A stretch of 64,000 nucleotides of DNA, taken from assembly GCA_024760905.1 (NCBI GenBank), contig CM045733.1, positions 14,054,501-14,118,500 on the forward strand, in the 5' to 3' direction. Source of the DNA: Plotosus lineatus. Taxonomy: Eukaryota > Chordata > Actinopteri > Siluriformes > Plotosidae. The first letter of the stretch is position 1. Each line of letters opens with the position of its first letter. This document shows, one piece after another, positions 22,333 to 35,554 of this stretch. The notes under the pieces were generated by a model, which saw nothing but the letters and a program-made list of their open reading frames with translations, was not told the DNA's origin and did not search any database. Position numbers and translations under genes: made by a program.

Positions 22333-22335
<3 letters not shown>

Positions 22336-22428
22336 TCGGCAGCGTACGTCTCGAGAGATAATGCTTTTGCGCTATTGTAGGCATTTGATGGAGTGACTGT
22401 AAAGGCCCACCCTAGAGTGACAGTTTCT

Positions 22429-23092
22429 TCAACATTTACTGCATACAAAAGGTGCCATGGGGGCTGCCCTTTCTTTCCTCTTTGCTCTTTTCTCAGCTAG
22501 CTTGTTAATTCTGTTGCTTTCAGCTTTGTTGACCCCCTCATTGACAGTGGTCTTCCAGAGCTGGCGTGTTTCAGCAGTGCCTTCCCAGGTGTTGATGTCG
22601 GTGCCAGATAATTCCATGTCCTGCTTGCACACATCCTTGTACCGAAGCTGTGGTCTTCCTGTGCGGCGGGATCCCTCACTCAGCTCTCCATATAACATGT
22701 CTTTTGGGATGTGGCCCTCATCCATTCACCGTACGTGACCCAACCACCTAAGTCGTCTCTGGCTAAGCAGCGCAAGCAGACTTGGCATGCCAGCACGCTG
22801 TAGCACCTCGGTGTTGGTTACTTTGTCTTGGCATTTTATATGAAGCAGACACCTGAGACAGCGGAGGTGGAAGCTGTTGAGCCGCTTTTCCTGACCAGCA
22901 TACGTGGACCAGGCCTCACTGCCATAAAGGAGTGTGCTGAGTACACAAGCCTGGAAGACACGTAGCTGGGTGTTACTCCATTCACGCTTGTTCAGCTTGG
23001 ACATCACTGCGGCGGCTTTCTCAATTCTGTGTCAAGAGAGAGAGTGTTGGTGATGGTGGATCCCAGGTAGGTGAAGGAGTCTTGAAGAATAT
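22429..23092 (-). mobile_element. Non-LTR retrotransposon, C-terminal part of the reverse-transcriptase protein
   Basis: Minus strand 23007-22726 encodes 'STLLYGSEAWSTYAGQ', 'RLNSFHLRCLRCLLHIK' and 'RRLRWLGHVR', the typical region after the catalytic core of LINE reverse transcriptases. One in-frame TGA separates it from the next segment (22725-22429), which continues with 'RTGRPQLRYKDVCKQDM' and ends with a lone 'FVCSKC'. The 5' part and the catalytic core are missing. The clade was not assigned; it differs from the two RTE-type families elsewhere in the window. Confidence 0.85.
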
Positions 23093-23720
23093 ATATTTGT
23101 ATTTTCCTGACTGCAGCCATTTCAAATAGCAAAAAGATAGTCAGCTAAAGATTTGTTTTAAATACTGCCATAACTATGTTTTCTTCACACTCTGCTCATC
23201 AACAAATCTCCCAATGGGTGCCAGCCATCCAGTTCTGAAGCCAACTGCCCCCAGCACAGTGGAAAATATCTGCCTTCCCTCTGAAGTTTGCACCATCAGT
23301 ACAGCATGCACCCATCTGTTTTCTGCGCCCTCTCCTGAGCAGCATGTGGTGGTGGTTTCATATCAGTCTAATTCTCTCAGAAGACTTCACTCAAATGGTG
23401 ATCTAAATGCTGTGTAATTTGGAGAGAAAAGGCTGTGTGTGTTTTTTTGTTTTTTTGTTTTTTCTCTCTGTGCCAAGTCTCTGTTAGCAAAACAGGCAAA
23501 TCACTGGCAGAAAGAGGGTTGCCAGAATTGGCTGTGTCCGACTTATACTTGATGCTTATTCTGGTTGAGTGACAGATCATGGTGGCTTTAGCACACTGTG
23601 ACTGCAGCCTTGCAGCTCTGGTCTTTATTATCAGGGCTATACGTAAGAGGAAACCACACACGTGTACATGTATTTATCAATGTATATGCATATCAACTGC
23701 TGTGCATAGTCCGATGAGTC

Positions 23721-23765
<45 letters not shown>

Positions 23766-24344
23766 ACTTAAATTCATATCCATATCGACTCACCTTCATG
23801 CACGAATTGACCAAATTCCTGAATGCTACAGATAGTCATCAGACAATTTTATCATTGTGACCTCTGTTATTCCAAAAAAACCCGCTGCTTGCTTTACCTG
23901 GTTTGTTATTGGTAAACTACTGCACAGCAAAATGACCATTTCTTTTTTGATCTTTTTTTCTCGACTGGTTGGCATCATCATTGTTTTCTCCAGTCTTCAT
24001 GGGTGAGGGTTGGGGGCCATGTTTGCATACCAAATTGTTTTGTCCATTGTTTTCACTCTCTCTCTCTCTCTGTCTCTCTGCTGTTCATCCATAGCTTTCC
24101 TCATGAATACTTTAAGTCATTAGGTCCCGAGTATTCTTCCGAGCTGCATATTCATACGTAGGGGATATCCAGTCAGCTTCATGGGCATGTCTGTTGACAG
24201 TGGAAGGAGCCCCATGCCAGTACAGGGAGAACATGCAGACCCGATGCAGAAACACCATCACCAAACACAGGGCTTCAACCCAGGAGCTTGATTTGAAGCC
24301 ATGTCATCCAGTTGGTTATGTAAGCTCAAGTTTTCATGAGACTT
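23093..24344. other. Unique sequence with (CA)n, nothing coding recognised
   Basis: (CA)n at 23722-23763 and a short (CT)n at 24058-24079. A decayed SINE-2-like piece may lie at 24210-24310 ('gggagaacatgcag', 'gcttcaacccagg'). Confidence 0.45.
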
Positions 24345-24549
24345 TTTGGCACTGGTGGCTCAGTAGTTAAAGGCTATGGATTCGTAATGTGAAGGTTAGA
24401 GTTTCAAACCCCACTACCACCATGCTACCAGTGTTGGTGCCTTAAAACTTCAATTGGTCAGTTGTATAAAAATAATAATAACAATAAGTTGCTCCGGATA
24501 AGAGTGTCTGCTAAATGCCATGAATGCCAAAAAAAAAAAAAAAAAAAAC
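24345..24549 (+). mobile_element. SINE-3 (tRNA-derived) copy
   Basis: Head 'actggtggctcagtagttaa', B-box-like 'gagtttcaaacccc', an (AAT)n stretch, and the 3' motif 'ggataagagtgtctgctaaa' ending in an A-run, a tail common in fish SINEs. Confidence 0.75.
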
Positions 24550-25824
24550 ATATGAAGGACCCTTTCAAGCAAATAACCCCTCAGGAGGAGTCATAACACA
24601 CCAGCCGTTGTCATGGTTACAATTTGACACACTTCAGAAACAGCAGGGTGCTGACCTGAATCGGGACACTTTGATCTGTCCTCTACATTACAAGACAGTG
24701 TTAATGCACAAGCACCTCATGCTGGGCAGTGATCCCTGGTAGCAAATTAGGTAACTCCACAAAATGAGCGAAGCCAAAATTGATTAGGCCATCGAGAGTT
24801 TAATCAACGCTTTCTCATTGAATTACAGCATCCTAAATGGCGTATGTAATTAAGGTGTTAGCCAGGATGAGACTACCAGCTAAAAAAGCATTGTTCAAAA
24901 CTACTCAGTGCGCAAAATTACCATAGTCGGGCACTTGGGATCTCTGATTAAAATCTCCACTGATTAGAGGCATATTAAAACATTTGTGGACATGCATGCC
25001 AATTTAATCATTATGGCCTCAACAGCTGCAGATTCATCCAAGCAGTATAAGAGACCCAGAGCAGCAAATCCCAGGAAAAAAATAAAATGCATGAAAATAT
25101 GTAAATGCTAAGTGACTGAAGTCATGAGCAACACCAGCACAGTTACATCTGTTCTGTCATCATAACTCAGTCATGAAATGCTTCCAGGGGCCTTTGAACT
25201 GCACAAATATGCCACGCATGAAAAGCATATGGTCTGCACTACAAACAAGTGTCGCGCTTCAAGTAGGTAATTGGGCTTTTTTTTTTTTTTTTTTTTTTTC
25301 TTTTCTTGCACCAGCAATTAAAGAAATTCCTGTATGGCTCATACAACCAATTGACTTGCAGCTAATTTGGAGGAGTGATTCCAATCTTAATGTGATTGAC
25401 CTCAGCTTCATCTTTCCTTAAGATTTTTACTGGTGCGCCAAAAGGGGAGGCTGATCAGAAAAAACGAGTCTGCCTCATTACTGCGCTCATTATCATTCTG
25501 TACAATCAGTGAAGCTCGAAAAAGCTTGGGGGAAAACTTCAGGAGAATTGGAGATCAGTCTTAGAAAAAAGTACAACTTCAGGGAGCAAGGCAGCAAAAT
25601 GAATATGCAGAACATCAAGATGGCATTTTAGCTAATTCCTCAAACAGATGGCAGGGGAGACATTCAAGAAAATATATTGCCAAAAGTGACAAGTCTTTGG
25701 CATGGTATCAGCCAAAAAGCTACAATGCTCACTCCCTCTGTGTGCCAGCTCTTGACATTAGATTCAGTTTAATATATTTTTGAATTTTAAATAGGGAAGC
25801 TTTTGAAAAAAATGTTTTTATTAC
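24550..25824. other. Unique sequence, candidate conserved non-coding region
   Basis: No gene recognised. The stretch 24770-25030 is free of repeats and holds many homeodomain-like and forkhead-like words ('gtaattaag', 'gagtttaatcaacg'). A T-run lies at 25278-25299. Confidence 0.3.
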
Positions 25825-26285
25825 TGGGCAGCATGGTGGCCTGGTTCTAAGTATGCCTGATTCACAGCAAGAAGGTCCAGGGCAAAGACTCAGGCTCGGC
25901 AAGGGGTGTCTTTGTTTCTTAAGACAGTGATGGCTTAGGTGGTTAATGTGCTGACTTACTGATCCGAAGGTCAAGGGTTCAAGTCTCAATACCATCAAGC
26001 TTTCACTGTTGGGCCCTTGAGCAAGGCCCTTAACCCTCAAGTGCTCAGGTGTATAAAAAAATGATAACTAAGTCGCTGTGGAAGAGAGCATCTGGCAAAT
26101 GCTGTAGTGTAATCTGTAGTTTGCATGTTCTCCCTGCGCTTGCATGGGATTCCTCTGGTTTCCCTCCACAGTCCAAAGGATACACGTTCAGCTAAGTAAC
26201 TGTCAATGTCAATGAGAATCGATGTAAGTGTGAATGGTTGTCTCTGTGTGTCCGCCCTGTAATGGGTTGAGATAGTATGTGGTAG
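25825..26285 (+). mobile_element. SINE-2 split by a SINE-3 insertion
   Basis: 25825-25918 has a SINE-2 head ('gggcagcatggtggcctgg', 'acagcaagaaggtcc'). 25919-26111 is a SINE-3 ('ttgagcaaggcccttaacc', 'agagcatctggcaaatgc'). 26112-26285 resumes SINE-2 ('tagtttgcatgttctccc', 'ctccacagtccaaagg'). Confidence 0.75.
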
Positions 26286-27595
26286 TATAAAAGTAATCGG
26301 TTTGGCAAATGAGTAACTGACTGAGGTATTTCTATTACTTTTCAGGGTTGGATCGATGACCTCATGTGCTTGTTAAGGTGGGGCAATAATCCCTTTCTTC
26401 AAAATGTGCAGTAGTTGCTTCCAAGTGGCACATTAACATGTTGCACCACTATTATTTTAAATATTGTGAATTCTTATCCAGGGTGATTCCGGCAGCCATC
26501 CATGGTTGGGATCCCAGGATAGCTAACTGAGAACAAGGCGTACACTCACCTCCCTGACATTTAAAGCAATCATTTGCAATTCATTGGTGTCTGTGAGAGC
26601 GTGCATACAAGGGACAAGTAAGTGTGGTGGGCTTTTTCTGAATACAGTATGCATGCACAGCATTCCATAAAGATTAGGGTGGGTCACGTCATACAAGGGG
26701 CATGTGCTTGCTCTCACTGGTTGGTGATAGGCAATCCTTGACAGGTTGAATTGGCCACATCTAAATTAGGAAAGGTGAGGTGCTTCCACTAAAGAAAAAA
26801 GAAAAAGATCGTGCAGTCCCCTTGTACTTTAGGGGATGAAGTCAGCAAACATTGAAGCGTGTGAAATAGAATTTGTTCTATTTGCATTCATAAACTCAAG
26901 TGAGCAAGTTATATGAGCAGATTAACTACCGTGGCTGCTAATGCCCCTCCCCTTTAGAATCGTGTGGTCCTTAAAGTTTATTTTAATAAAAAGGTGTCAT
27001 CTCCTCACACCTTTTGGTTGCTAGGAGCTACATATACAGTTCTACTCTCCAGATAACACACACATGAGTTTTGCAGATCCAAAAATAGTACATTGTGTCT
27101 CTCCAGTGCAATCCAGAGGGCAATAGCTTTCGACTGGGGTGCTTGATAAGTAAGTGATGGGATAAGAAAGCCAGTATCAAGATGGGTCGATAACGTAATG
27201 GAGGACAGTAGGAGAAGGACAGGAAAAGGGTGAAAGGTGTCTAGAGGAAGCAGAAAAGGATACGCATGACTAGAAAACAATTTCCACACAAACAGCTGCT
27301 CAGAAAGGCCACATGATGAGTCATTAATGTACCCAATGGCGTGAAACAAAGTAGAACTCACATGGAAAGCTGTTTACAAGTCACGGAGAAGGGCAAGGGC
27401 AGCACTTTCTTGCTCAGCCACTCAGACAAATGTGGATACACAAGAAAGTCTAATTTTATCCATCTGCTTTACAGATGGAAACCTTATATGAACATTCTAC
27501 ACCTTTCATGTTTAGCCGACTTCACTTCAGTAAACCCAACAAGTATCATTTGGGCCAAATACTACATTGCACACTCTAGATTTAAACTGGGGCAG

Positions 27596-27626
<31 letters not shown>

Positions 27627-27789
27627 TCAATAATTTATGAGCAGTTTGGGAAAGATTGGGGTATTGATGATAGATCAATGTTTGGTAAGCTTTACTGAGC
27701 TCTACTACAATTCCCACGTTCACTCACAATTGGCGTCAAATGGTAAAACATCGTAATAATTGTAACAAAATTTTTGACAGTCAAAAATG
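26286..27789. other. Unique sequence with an A-run
   Basis: A-run of about 26 bases at 27601-27626. No coding region or repeat family recognised. Confidence 0.4.
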
Positions 27790-28590
27790 TTCTCATGAGC
27801 AGTGAGATCAACCTGAATCCACCAAGTTCCCTCAAGATCAACCTGAATCCACCAAGTTCCCTTAAGATTAATATAAATCCTCAAAGATCCTGCAAGATCA
27901 CAATTCTACAAAGTTCCCTCCAGATCATCACGAATCCACCAAAGTTCCTTCCAGATCATCACGAATCCACCAAAGTTCCTTCCAGATCATCACGAATCCA
28001 CCAAAGTTCCTTCCAGATCATCACGAATCCACCAAAGTTCCTTCCAGATCATCACGAATCCACCAAGTTCCTTCCAGATCATCACGAATCCACCAAGTTC
28101 CTTCCAGATCATCACGAATCCACCAAGTTCCTTCCAGATCATCATGAATCCACCAAGTTCCTCACAAATCCATGAATTTCCCTCAAGATCATTATGAATC
28201 CACCAAGTTCCCTCAGGAGCATCCCTCAAGATCATCACGAATCCACAAAGTTCTCTCAAGATTAACATGAGTCCACCAAGTTCTCTCAAGATCAACATGA
28301 GTCCACCAAGTTCTCTCAAGATCATCACAAATCCACAAAGTTCTCTCAAGATTAACATGAGTCCACCAAGTTCCTTCAAGATTAACATGAATCCAGAAAG
28401 TTCACTCAAAATCACCACAAATCAACCAAATTTCCCCAAGATCATCACGAATCCATACAGTTCTTTCAAGATCATCACAAATCCACCAAGTTCCCTCAAG
28501 ATCATCACCTCAAGATCATCACAAATTCACAAAGTTCTCTCAAGATCATCACAAATCCACCAAATTTCCTTCAAGATCATATTAATTCAA
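27790..28590. repeat. Minisatellite, 30-31-bp unit, about 800 bp
   Basis: Tandem units built on 'atcatcacgaatccaccaag' followed by 'ttccttccag' or 'ttccctcaag'. The central units (27930-28140) are almost identical, and the flanks are more diverged (unit variants 'atcaacatgagtccacca', 'atcatcacaaatccac'). Units alternate between 30 and 31 bp. It gives long open frames on both strands that are repeat artefacts. Confidence 0.95.
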
Positions 28591-29644
28591 TTACATAACC
28601 CCCCCCCCAAACAAATGCAGAGATCATGGGACATCATGCCATGGTGTAAACCCAGGGTTAATTACCCAGCCACATTTGGTGATGCACATTAATCTCAAAG
28701 CCTGATTTTATATTCGCTGCTCAATTCGTCAGAGAACATAAACATGATGAAGCACATAAACAGATGCTCAGCTCTAAATCTAAAACCCAACTGTAGGTTT
28801 TCTGACTGGCGTCACAGACAGGGATCAAACATGTGTATAGTAAAAGATGGTATGCATAGAAGGCACTTATACATTGATGGTGCTGGAAAGCAGATTCCAA
28901 TACCGTCCTGACTACAGCATTAACTCAATAAAAATAATTTGTTTTATTTCTTTTATTCATCTCTTTAAGCAACACTTGTTTCTATTTTCTCATAATTGGG
29001 ATTGTCCACCACTATGAGCTGATGTTGGTGTAAAATGATCAGCAGTAAAATCAGCAGCAAAATGATTTTCCATCAATCCATGCAACACTCGTAAAAACCC
29101 ATGCAACACCTTATTTAATAGATCCGTACGAGGACAGCCTGCACAAGAAGGACAGCAATTTTACAATGGCAAAACTGTTTCTACCTAATTTGATTCTTAT
29201 ACAGTCTCACACTTTTTTTTTTTTTTTTTTTGCATTACCTCATTCCAGACTTGTGACATCAGGGACTTGGCAGGGCTGCCATATCAATATTTTGATCAGC
29301 TGTTATTTTTCTGACTGTCATTACAATAAGATAAGAAATCCCACTTTCTGAATGGTTTGGTGGTAAAATATAATCAGAAGCTCATGGTTTGAACCCCATT
29401 ACGGCTCAGTGGAGACAGGTTTGGGTTATTAATTTGAAGGTTGTGGGTTCAAGCACTGACAACCTATAAGTCTGGTGTCCAAAATCAAGATCAATAATAG
29501 CTGCTGGTTTGTATCCATGGAAATAGGAGAAACTTAATTAAAGCCATGTTGCTGATGTTCCTGATTGGGTTGATGTGATGCTTCTTTGACTTATTATAAA
29601 AAGGTACAGTAGATAAATTAACTAAAACCAATTACGATCATTCA
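28591..29644. other. Unique sequence with a short T-run
   Basis: T-run at 29213-29231. No gene or clear repeat family recognised. Confidence 0.4.
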
Positions 29645-29990
29645 GGGGCAGTGGTGGCCTGGTGGTAAAGGTGCTGGATCACTGATCCTAAGGTTGGGGG
29701 TCCAAGCCCCGCTCTCAATGGGTTGTCACTACCCCCCCCCCCCTTAGTGCAGCTAACTGGGTTATCAAAGGCCGGCCATGTCTCTCACTGTCTATGGTGA
29801 GAGGTTCATGTAAAAGAACCATCGCTGACTTTCAACAAGAGGAGCTGCATAGCCGTCAGCATGCTTATGTTCTGTGATGGCCTGGCGAGCTGTCCAGGGT
29901 GTGCTCTCCCTTCGCTCAGAGTCAGCTGGGATGGGTGACAGACAGCCTTCCTGCACCTGTAATTAGGATTAAGCGGTTCCGAAAATGCAT
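29645..29990 (+). mobile_element. SINE-1A, full length
   Basis: Head 'gcagtggtggcctggtgg', B-box-like 'gggtccaagcccc', a C-run, the body and the tail 'taattaggattaagcgg'. A good reference copy with plus orientation. Confidence 0.9.
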
Positions 29991-30662
29991 TAAGATCATA
30001 ATTATGATTTGATTGTTGAAGGAGAATCTTGTTTTGGATAGTAAACTATCTTTAGTAAATAAATTTAAAAGACAGAAAATGTGAGAAATTGTCAGTGTGA
30101 AATAAACACTGCTACACATTTTGCTATCAAAGTGAAACTCCCTTCAACCACACACACACACACACACACAGGTGAAAAGGACAGATTAACACATGGACAG
30201 ATTGAAAGTTCCATATTAGCAAGGACATGCTGGGAGCAACGGTCACCGCCCAAATAGTGCTCCATCATGCCCTACTTTTAGCTTTCCTCACAGTGGGCTT
30301 GGTCTTACAAGCACCTGTTCAATATGGCTATCAGCTGGGCTACACACAATGTGTGTCTCTCTCTCTCTCTCACTTATAGACATCATAAAGTAAAATAAAA
30401 AGTGCATGTGACATATAGACTTTTTATGAAGCTTATCATAACCCAAGCTTAAACTATTGAAGAAATGATATTTATATAATAATTAAAATAATAAAATACA
30501 ATACAAAGAAAAATATCTGGCTCACGGAGCAGTCATGGCCCGGTGGGATGGAGCTAAATTATTGATCAGAAGTTCTATCCTCAATATCACCGAGTTGGCA
30601 ATGCTACCCCACCCCAACCCCCACCTCCTTTTACTCATGTGTGGCGAGATATAAACAAGAAT
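29991..30662. other. Unique sequence with short (CA)n and (CT)n
   Basis: (CA)n at 30150-30171 and (CT)n at 30357-30372. A decayed SINE-like head may lie at 30526-30605 ('tcatggcccggtgggatgg'). Confidence 0.4.
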
Positions 30663-30663
30663 A

Positions 30664-31876
30664 TGTATTTGAATGGAGGAAAATATTAGTACACCCCACC
30701 CCCCAATATCTATTGTTACCCCCTTTGGCTTAAATAACTTCAATGAGATGCTTCTTATAACCATCTGATGGTCTCATATCGACCTGAGGAAAGGTTGCCC
30801 TAGTCCTCAGTGCAGAATTCTTTCAGCTGTGAGATGTTTGAGGAGTTTCTTGCAGGCACAGCACGTTTCAAGTCACCAAAACAGCATCTCAATGGGATTA
30901 CGATCCGGGCTCTGACTGGGCCATTCCAGGGATTTCCACTTACTTTTCCATCAGTCCTTGGTGGGTTTACTGGTATGTTTTGTGTCATTGCCATGTTACA
31001 GGGTCCAGTTCCGCTTCAACTTTATTTTTTTACAGATAGTTTCACATGTTCTTCAACCTCCCTCTGATACACAGAAGAATTCATGGTGGCTTCTATGATG
31101 GTGAGCTGGTCAGGTCCTGCTACAGCAAAGCAACCCCAAACCACGACACTTCCACCTCCAGGTTTCACAGTTGGTATGAGGTTCTTTACCTAGAATCCTG
31201 TATTGAGGTTCCACCAAACATGTCTTGTGTTTAGGTGTCCAAATAATTAAACTTGAGACGCATCTGTCCAAACAACATTATTCAACAAGATCTGGTCTTT
31301 GTCGATATTCTCTCTGGAAAACTTCATTCTGGTTTCCTCCTTGACTCCTCCATATGAAGGTCATTCTCATGTGGTCTCCTTCAGATGGTAGAGTCCTGTG
31401 CTTTCACAGTGACAGTGTCGAGAGCCTGCTGTAGCGCCCATGGTGATGTTTTAGGACTTATGATGACTTCTCAGCATCTTGTGTTCTGCTCTGGTGGTTG
31501 AACCTGCTTGGACGGCCAGGCCTGGGCATGGTGGTGGTTGTTTTGAATGTCCTCCACTTGTAAACAATTTTCCGGATGGTCAAATGGATGATGTCAATTT
31601 TTTTATATATTTTAAATCCCTTACCAGACTCATAAGCACCACAATCTTCTTTCTGAGAGCCTCAGACAGAGCTTACCATGGTGCTCAGTCTCACTTCAAC
31701 AGACACGGGCACCAAACTAAACGCCTGAGGTTTAAATGGGGCGGGGCTTCTTCAAAATGCTGGGTAACAATCATTGGTCATGTGAACCTGATCTGATACA
31801 CCTGTGAGTTATTATAGCCATTTTGAGAGAGAAAATATGTGGGTGTGTCCTAATTTTTCCTCCATTCAAATACGCA
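30664..31876 (-). mobile_element. Tc1-like transposon, second family, decayed
   Basis: About 30-bp inverted repeats: left 'gtatttgaatggaggaaaat' and, reverse complemented at the right, 'gtatttgaatggaggaaaaa'. The minus strand encodes broken transposase pieces: 'KPGGGSVVVWGCFAVAGP' at about 31170-31115 and 'IPVNPPRTDGKVSGNPWNG' near 30980-30925. Several stops and frameshifts make it inactive. Confidence 0.85.
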
Positions 31877-32039
31877 TCGTTATATTATCTTTTGTTTGAT
31901 GAGTAAAAATATGTTAATTTGTGTTATTTAATTACAATTCAACCACTTTCTTTTTCATAAATAAATAAAAAACAAGAATGAACATTTCTTAATAAAGAGT
32001 TGATTATTTAAAGGGGTGTTCATTTTTTTCACATGATTG

Positions 32040-32325
32040 GACTGTATTAGGATGAAGGGGAGACTGGAGCCTATCGCCGCCAAATCCAGCCAAAGGCAGT
32101 GAAAACCCTGAACAGCTCATCAAATCATCACAGTTCCAACATCGACACACAGCAATCCAAACTCACCATCTTACCTAGGAGTGATTTGTACTGTCAGTTT
32201 GCCTAGTATGCATGTCTGTGGATTGTAGGAGGAAACCAGAGTAACCCAGAGGAAACCCGTGTAAGCGCGGGAGAAACATACAAACTCCACACATGCTCAC
32301 TGAACGCAGGACCGTCTTTTATAAC
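32040..32325 (-). mobile_element. Old SINE-2-like fragment
   Basis: Contains 'tgtaggaggaaaccagagta', 'cgggagaaacatacaaactc' and an upstream tail piece 'aggatgaaggggagactgg'. Diverged. Confidence 0.6.
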
Positions 32326-32336
32326 GAGTACAGTAC

Positions 32337-32338
<2 letters not shown>

Positions 32339-32410
<72 letters not shown>
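32339..32410. repeat. (TG)n microsatellite
   Basis: Pure (TG)n of about 72 bp. Confidence 0.95.
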
Positions 32411-32412
<2 letters not shown>

Positions 32413-32553
32413 GCATAGTAGGTATTAGAAATTGTTCAATATTTGAAAACCATCAGACAAAATACTTACAAAAAAAAAAAAAAAAAATCAGAAAATGAAC
32501 CAAATGTCTATCACCCGAGCAATTATTTCCCATGCTGGTGTTGTTTCACTCCG

Positions 32554-32654
<101 letters not shown>

Positions 32655-33167
32655 CATGTACACAAGTCAACAGCATATCGGTTGGCTCCAATAAATGTTT
32701 TAGGATTCACATAGTCATAATGAAAAATGTAATAGCTTTCTATCCCTCTGTAGGGAAAAAAGGAAATTCAAAAGGATTAAGCAGCTTTTCACCAACCTGT
32801 CAATCATATCAGCTCTAACAAAACCCCTTTAATCTACACTAATGATGTCATCAGTACCCATGAACAGAGAATTTTCCCAACTAGAATTTGAGGGGGAAAA
32901 AAAATTCAACAAGATACAAGGTGTGGGCCGTCCGTTGGTTTATGTTACCTGGAAAAAGAAATTTAGTAAAAGATTTTACAATGAAATGCAGTTCTATGAG
33001 ATGCTTTCCAGAAATTAAAAATATGAAAACATGCATTCATCATCATACAAAGTTTTTAAAACTTTTTTTACATAGTAAATAATACAGAATTAAAAAATAA
33101 TCAAAATCATCTGACCAATCAGAATAGGGGACTCAACAGGGCTGTGCAAGGTCATAGTGCGTATGCA

Positions 33168-33195
33168 CACCCACCCACCCACCCACCCACACACA

Positions 33196-33265
<70 letters not shown>

Positions 33266-33266
33266 C
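33168..33266. repeat. (CCCA)n-(CA)n-(TATC)n-(TA)n compound microsatellite
   Basis: Several short motifs in succession, ending just before a Tigger-like terminal repeat. Confidence 0.95.
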
Positions 33267-33267
33267 A

Positions 33268-33344
33268 CAGATGCTACGCAACTTATGAACGAGATACGTT
33301 TTGAACGGCCGTTTGTTAGATGAATTTGTTTGTAAGTCGTTACT
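33268..33344. mobile_element. Tigger-like terminal fragment
   Basis: CAGATGCTACGCAACTTATG followed by 'aacgagatacgttttgaacg' resembles the terminal repeats of the TA-target elements at 18135 and 49702. It is cut by the LINE that follows, and its other end was not found. Confidence 0.5.
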
Positions 33345-33765
33345 GGTATGGTTTAGAGACAGTGTCCCTGAGGAAAAGGCAGGAGTCAGAGCTGGAGGTA
33401 GCAGAGATGAAATTGTTGAGGTTCTCTTTGGGAGTAACGAGGATGGATAGGATCAGGAACGAGTACATCAGAGGGACAGCACATGTAAGATGTTTTGGAG
33501 ACAAAGTCAGAGAGGCTAGATTGAGATGGTTTGGACATGTACAGAGGAGGGATAGTGAGTATATTGGTAGTAGGATGCTGAGGTTGGAACTACCAGGCAG
33601 AAGGCCCAGAGGAAGACCAAAGAGAAGATTTATGGATGTGGTGAAGGAGGACATGAAGGTAGTTGGAGTAAGAGTAGAAGATACAGAGGAGAGGGTCAGA
33701 TGGAGGCAGATGGTTTGCAGTGGAGACCCCTGAAGGGAAAAGCCGAAAGGAAAAGAAGAAGAAGA
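33345..33765 (+). mobile_element. RTE-type LINE (family 2), 3' end, coding frame open
   Basis: The frame open to 33733 encodes the C-terminus of a LINE reverse-transcriptase protein: 'YGLETVSLRKRQESELEV', 'RLRWFGHVQRRDSEYIGS', 'PGRRPRGRPKRRFMDVVK'. It ends 'ggagacccctgaagggaaaa' and a (GAA)n tail. 5'-truncated, as is usual for LINE insertions. Confidence 0.9.
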
Positions 33766-33768
33766 CCA

Positions 33769-33771
<3 letters not shown>

Positions 33772-33803
<32 letters not shown>

Positions 33804-33822
33804 AGTTCTCTCGAGCTCTCTC

Positions 33823-33897
<75 letters not shown>
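33772..33897. repeat. (CT)n-(CA)n compound microsatellite
   Basis: About 55 bp of CT-rich and about 70 bp of (CA)n directly downstream of the LINE tail. Confidence 0.95.
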
Positions 33898-33898
<1 letters not shown>

Positions 33899-35525
33899 CT
33901 TTGATCTCTCTCTCTGTATACTATATATATGTGATGTGCATGAGTTCAAGTGCTTGCATGATCACTTGGGTCTGGAGTGTGCTCAGTGATTCAGGTGAAA
34001 CTCTGCAGGTTATCAAGCAGGTCGACTCCATTTCAAACAACACAAACACTGCTTCTGAAAAAGAGAAGTGAGCATGAGAATGAAAGAGAGAGTGATAGGG
34101 ATATATGGTTATATTGTTATAAGGTTACAAAAAAGGGAAAGGAAAGAGGGATGGAGTACAATGTGAGAGAGAAGAAATAGAGAAAGTAAAAAAAAGAAAG
34201 CAAGAAAGAGATGTGAACTCTCGGTATTTGCTGTAAAAGCCTTTACATTTAGTGTAAAATATGTGATGTGTCCAGCGGTCTGAGGGGCATAAAAATGTTG
34301 TGCCCCAAGATACAGCCTAGGGGTATTATTTTCTAGCGCATAAGAGCATCTACAGGGTACATCATCTTGTTTTCTTGTTTATAGGGCAGCCTCCAGGGCA
34401 CTTCACTGGGAAGGCTCCCTAAATATAGGGCATGTCATTACATTTTCTTGCTTTTTCCAGCACACTGGTCTGGTCTGGTACCTTCCGAGTCGTAGAACTC
34501 TAGGGGGTATTCTATCACATTTTCTTCCATTTGAAGGGCAGTAATTACACTACATTACATTTTCTTAATCTAAGGACATTCTAGATGGATTGTATCCCAT
34601 TTTATTTTCCAAACCGGACCCCAAAGGACACTACTGCACATCCTCCCTGCCATAAAACATTCCCAGGCCCCTCCCCCACTCGGAATTCACCGATGTATTT
34701 TTTTGTCTTTAGTTACCAAAGTGAAAATCTTCGCTGCACAAAAATAAGGCAGCAGGAGCTGCATCAATCACTTAATCTGATTAATCTGACTGACTCATGA
34801 TGACATCGCACATCTGTACCCATCACATAACGTCATGACGGTGTGACCTCTAACTCCACAACAAAACCATCCACACCTGCAGTGCTTCCGCAGTGCTTCC
34901 TTTCATAGCAGCTGCCGAATCGAAAATAACAAACATTTCAAACAAACCCCTGCTCATGCCTGTGGTGTCAGCGTGTGAGAGGGCCGGTTGTGTCACACTG
35001 AGCCGATAAACAAAGAGTGAAACAAGAAAAGGTGAGAGAGAAGAAGGGGCAGAAAAACAGTAGCGGGGATCTGACATCACTTCAGATGAAAAAGGCTCTT
35101 CATTACACTGATTAAGCCCAGAGTGTGTTCACGGTTTTGGAGCTGCTGCTTCACTGATTAAGCCAATGAATGGCTGACGAAGTAAAGCAATTTACCCATC
35201 AGATGCTTTGTCTACCTACGATGGCGAAGTAATTAAGAGTAACTGCGTTTTCATCTGTGTGTTGAGGGATATCAGTTCGAGCCAGGAAAAAGGGAGCAAA
35301 GTGGCTAATTGGAGGAGACAAGGTCTGGCAAAGTACACATCAGGTACACACCTGCACCGGTCCATGTTCAAATGTCTGTATAATTAGGAAGTGAAATTGG
35401 ACTGTTAAAATGAATTAGAGAATTAGAAAGATAACGACTACAGACATCACTGCAGAGAGGACACCGTCTGACTTTCTGTACGTTAACACAGGTTATCAGT
35501 TCTGTTTAAAAAGGAAAAATACACA
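33898..35525. other. Unique sequence, nothing recognised
   Basis: No gene or repeat recognised. A purine-rich patch lies at 34080-34220. Confidence 0.4.
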
Positions 35526-35554
35526 ATAAAACACGTTATCGTTCATTTTCTGGA

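Noticed and set aside
27930..28140. CRISPR array
   Set aside because: The repeats are contiguous, without unique spacers, in a vertebrate genome.
27774..28692. Long frames over the minisatellite as a repeat protein
   Set aside because: The frames follow the DNA unit on both strands, units of 30 and 31 bp shift the frame, and no promoter or flanking coding sequence is seen.
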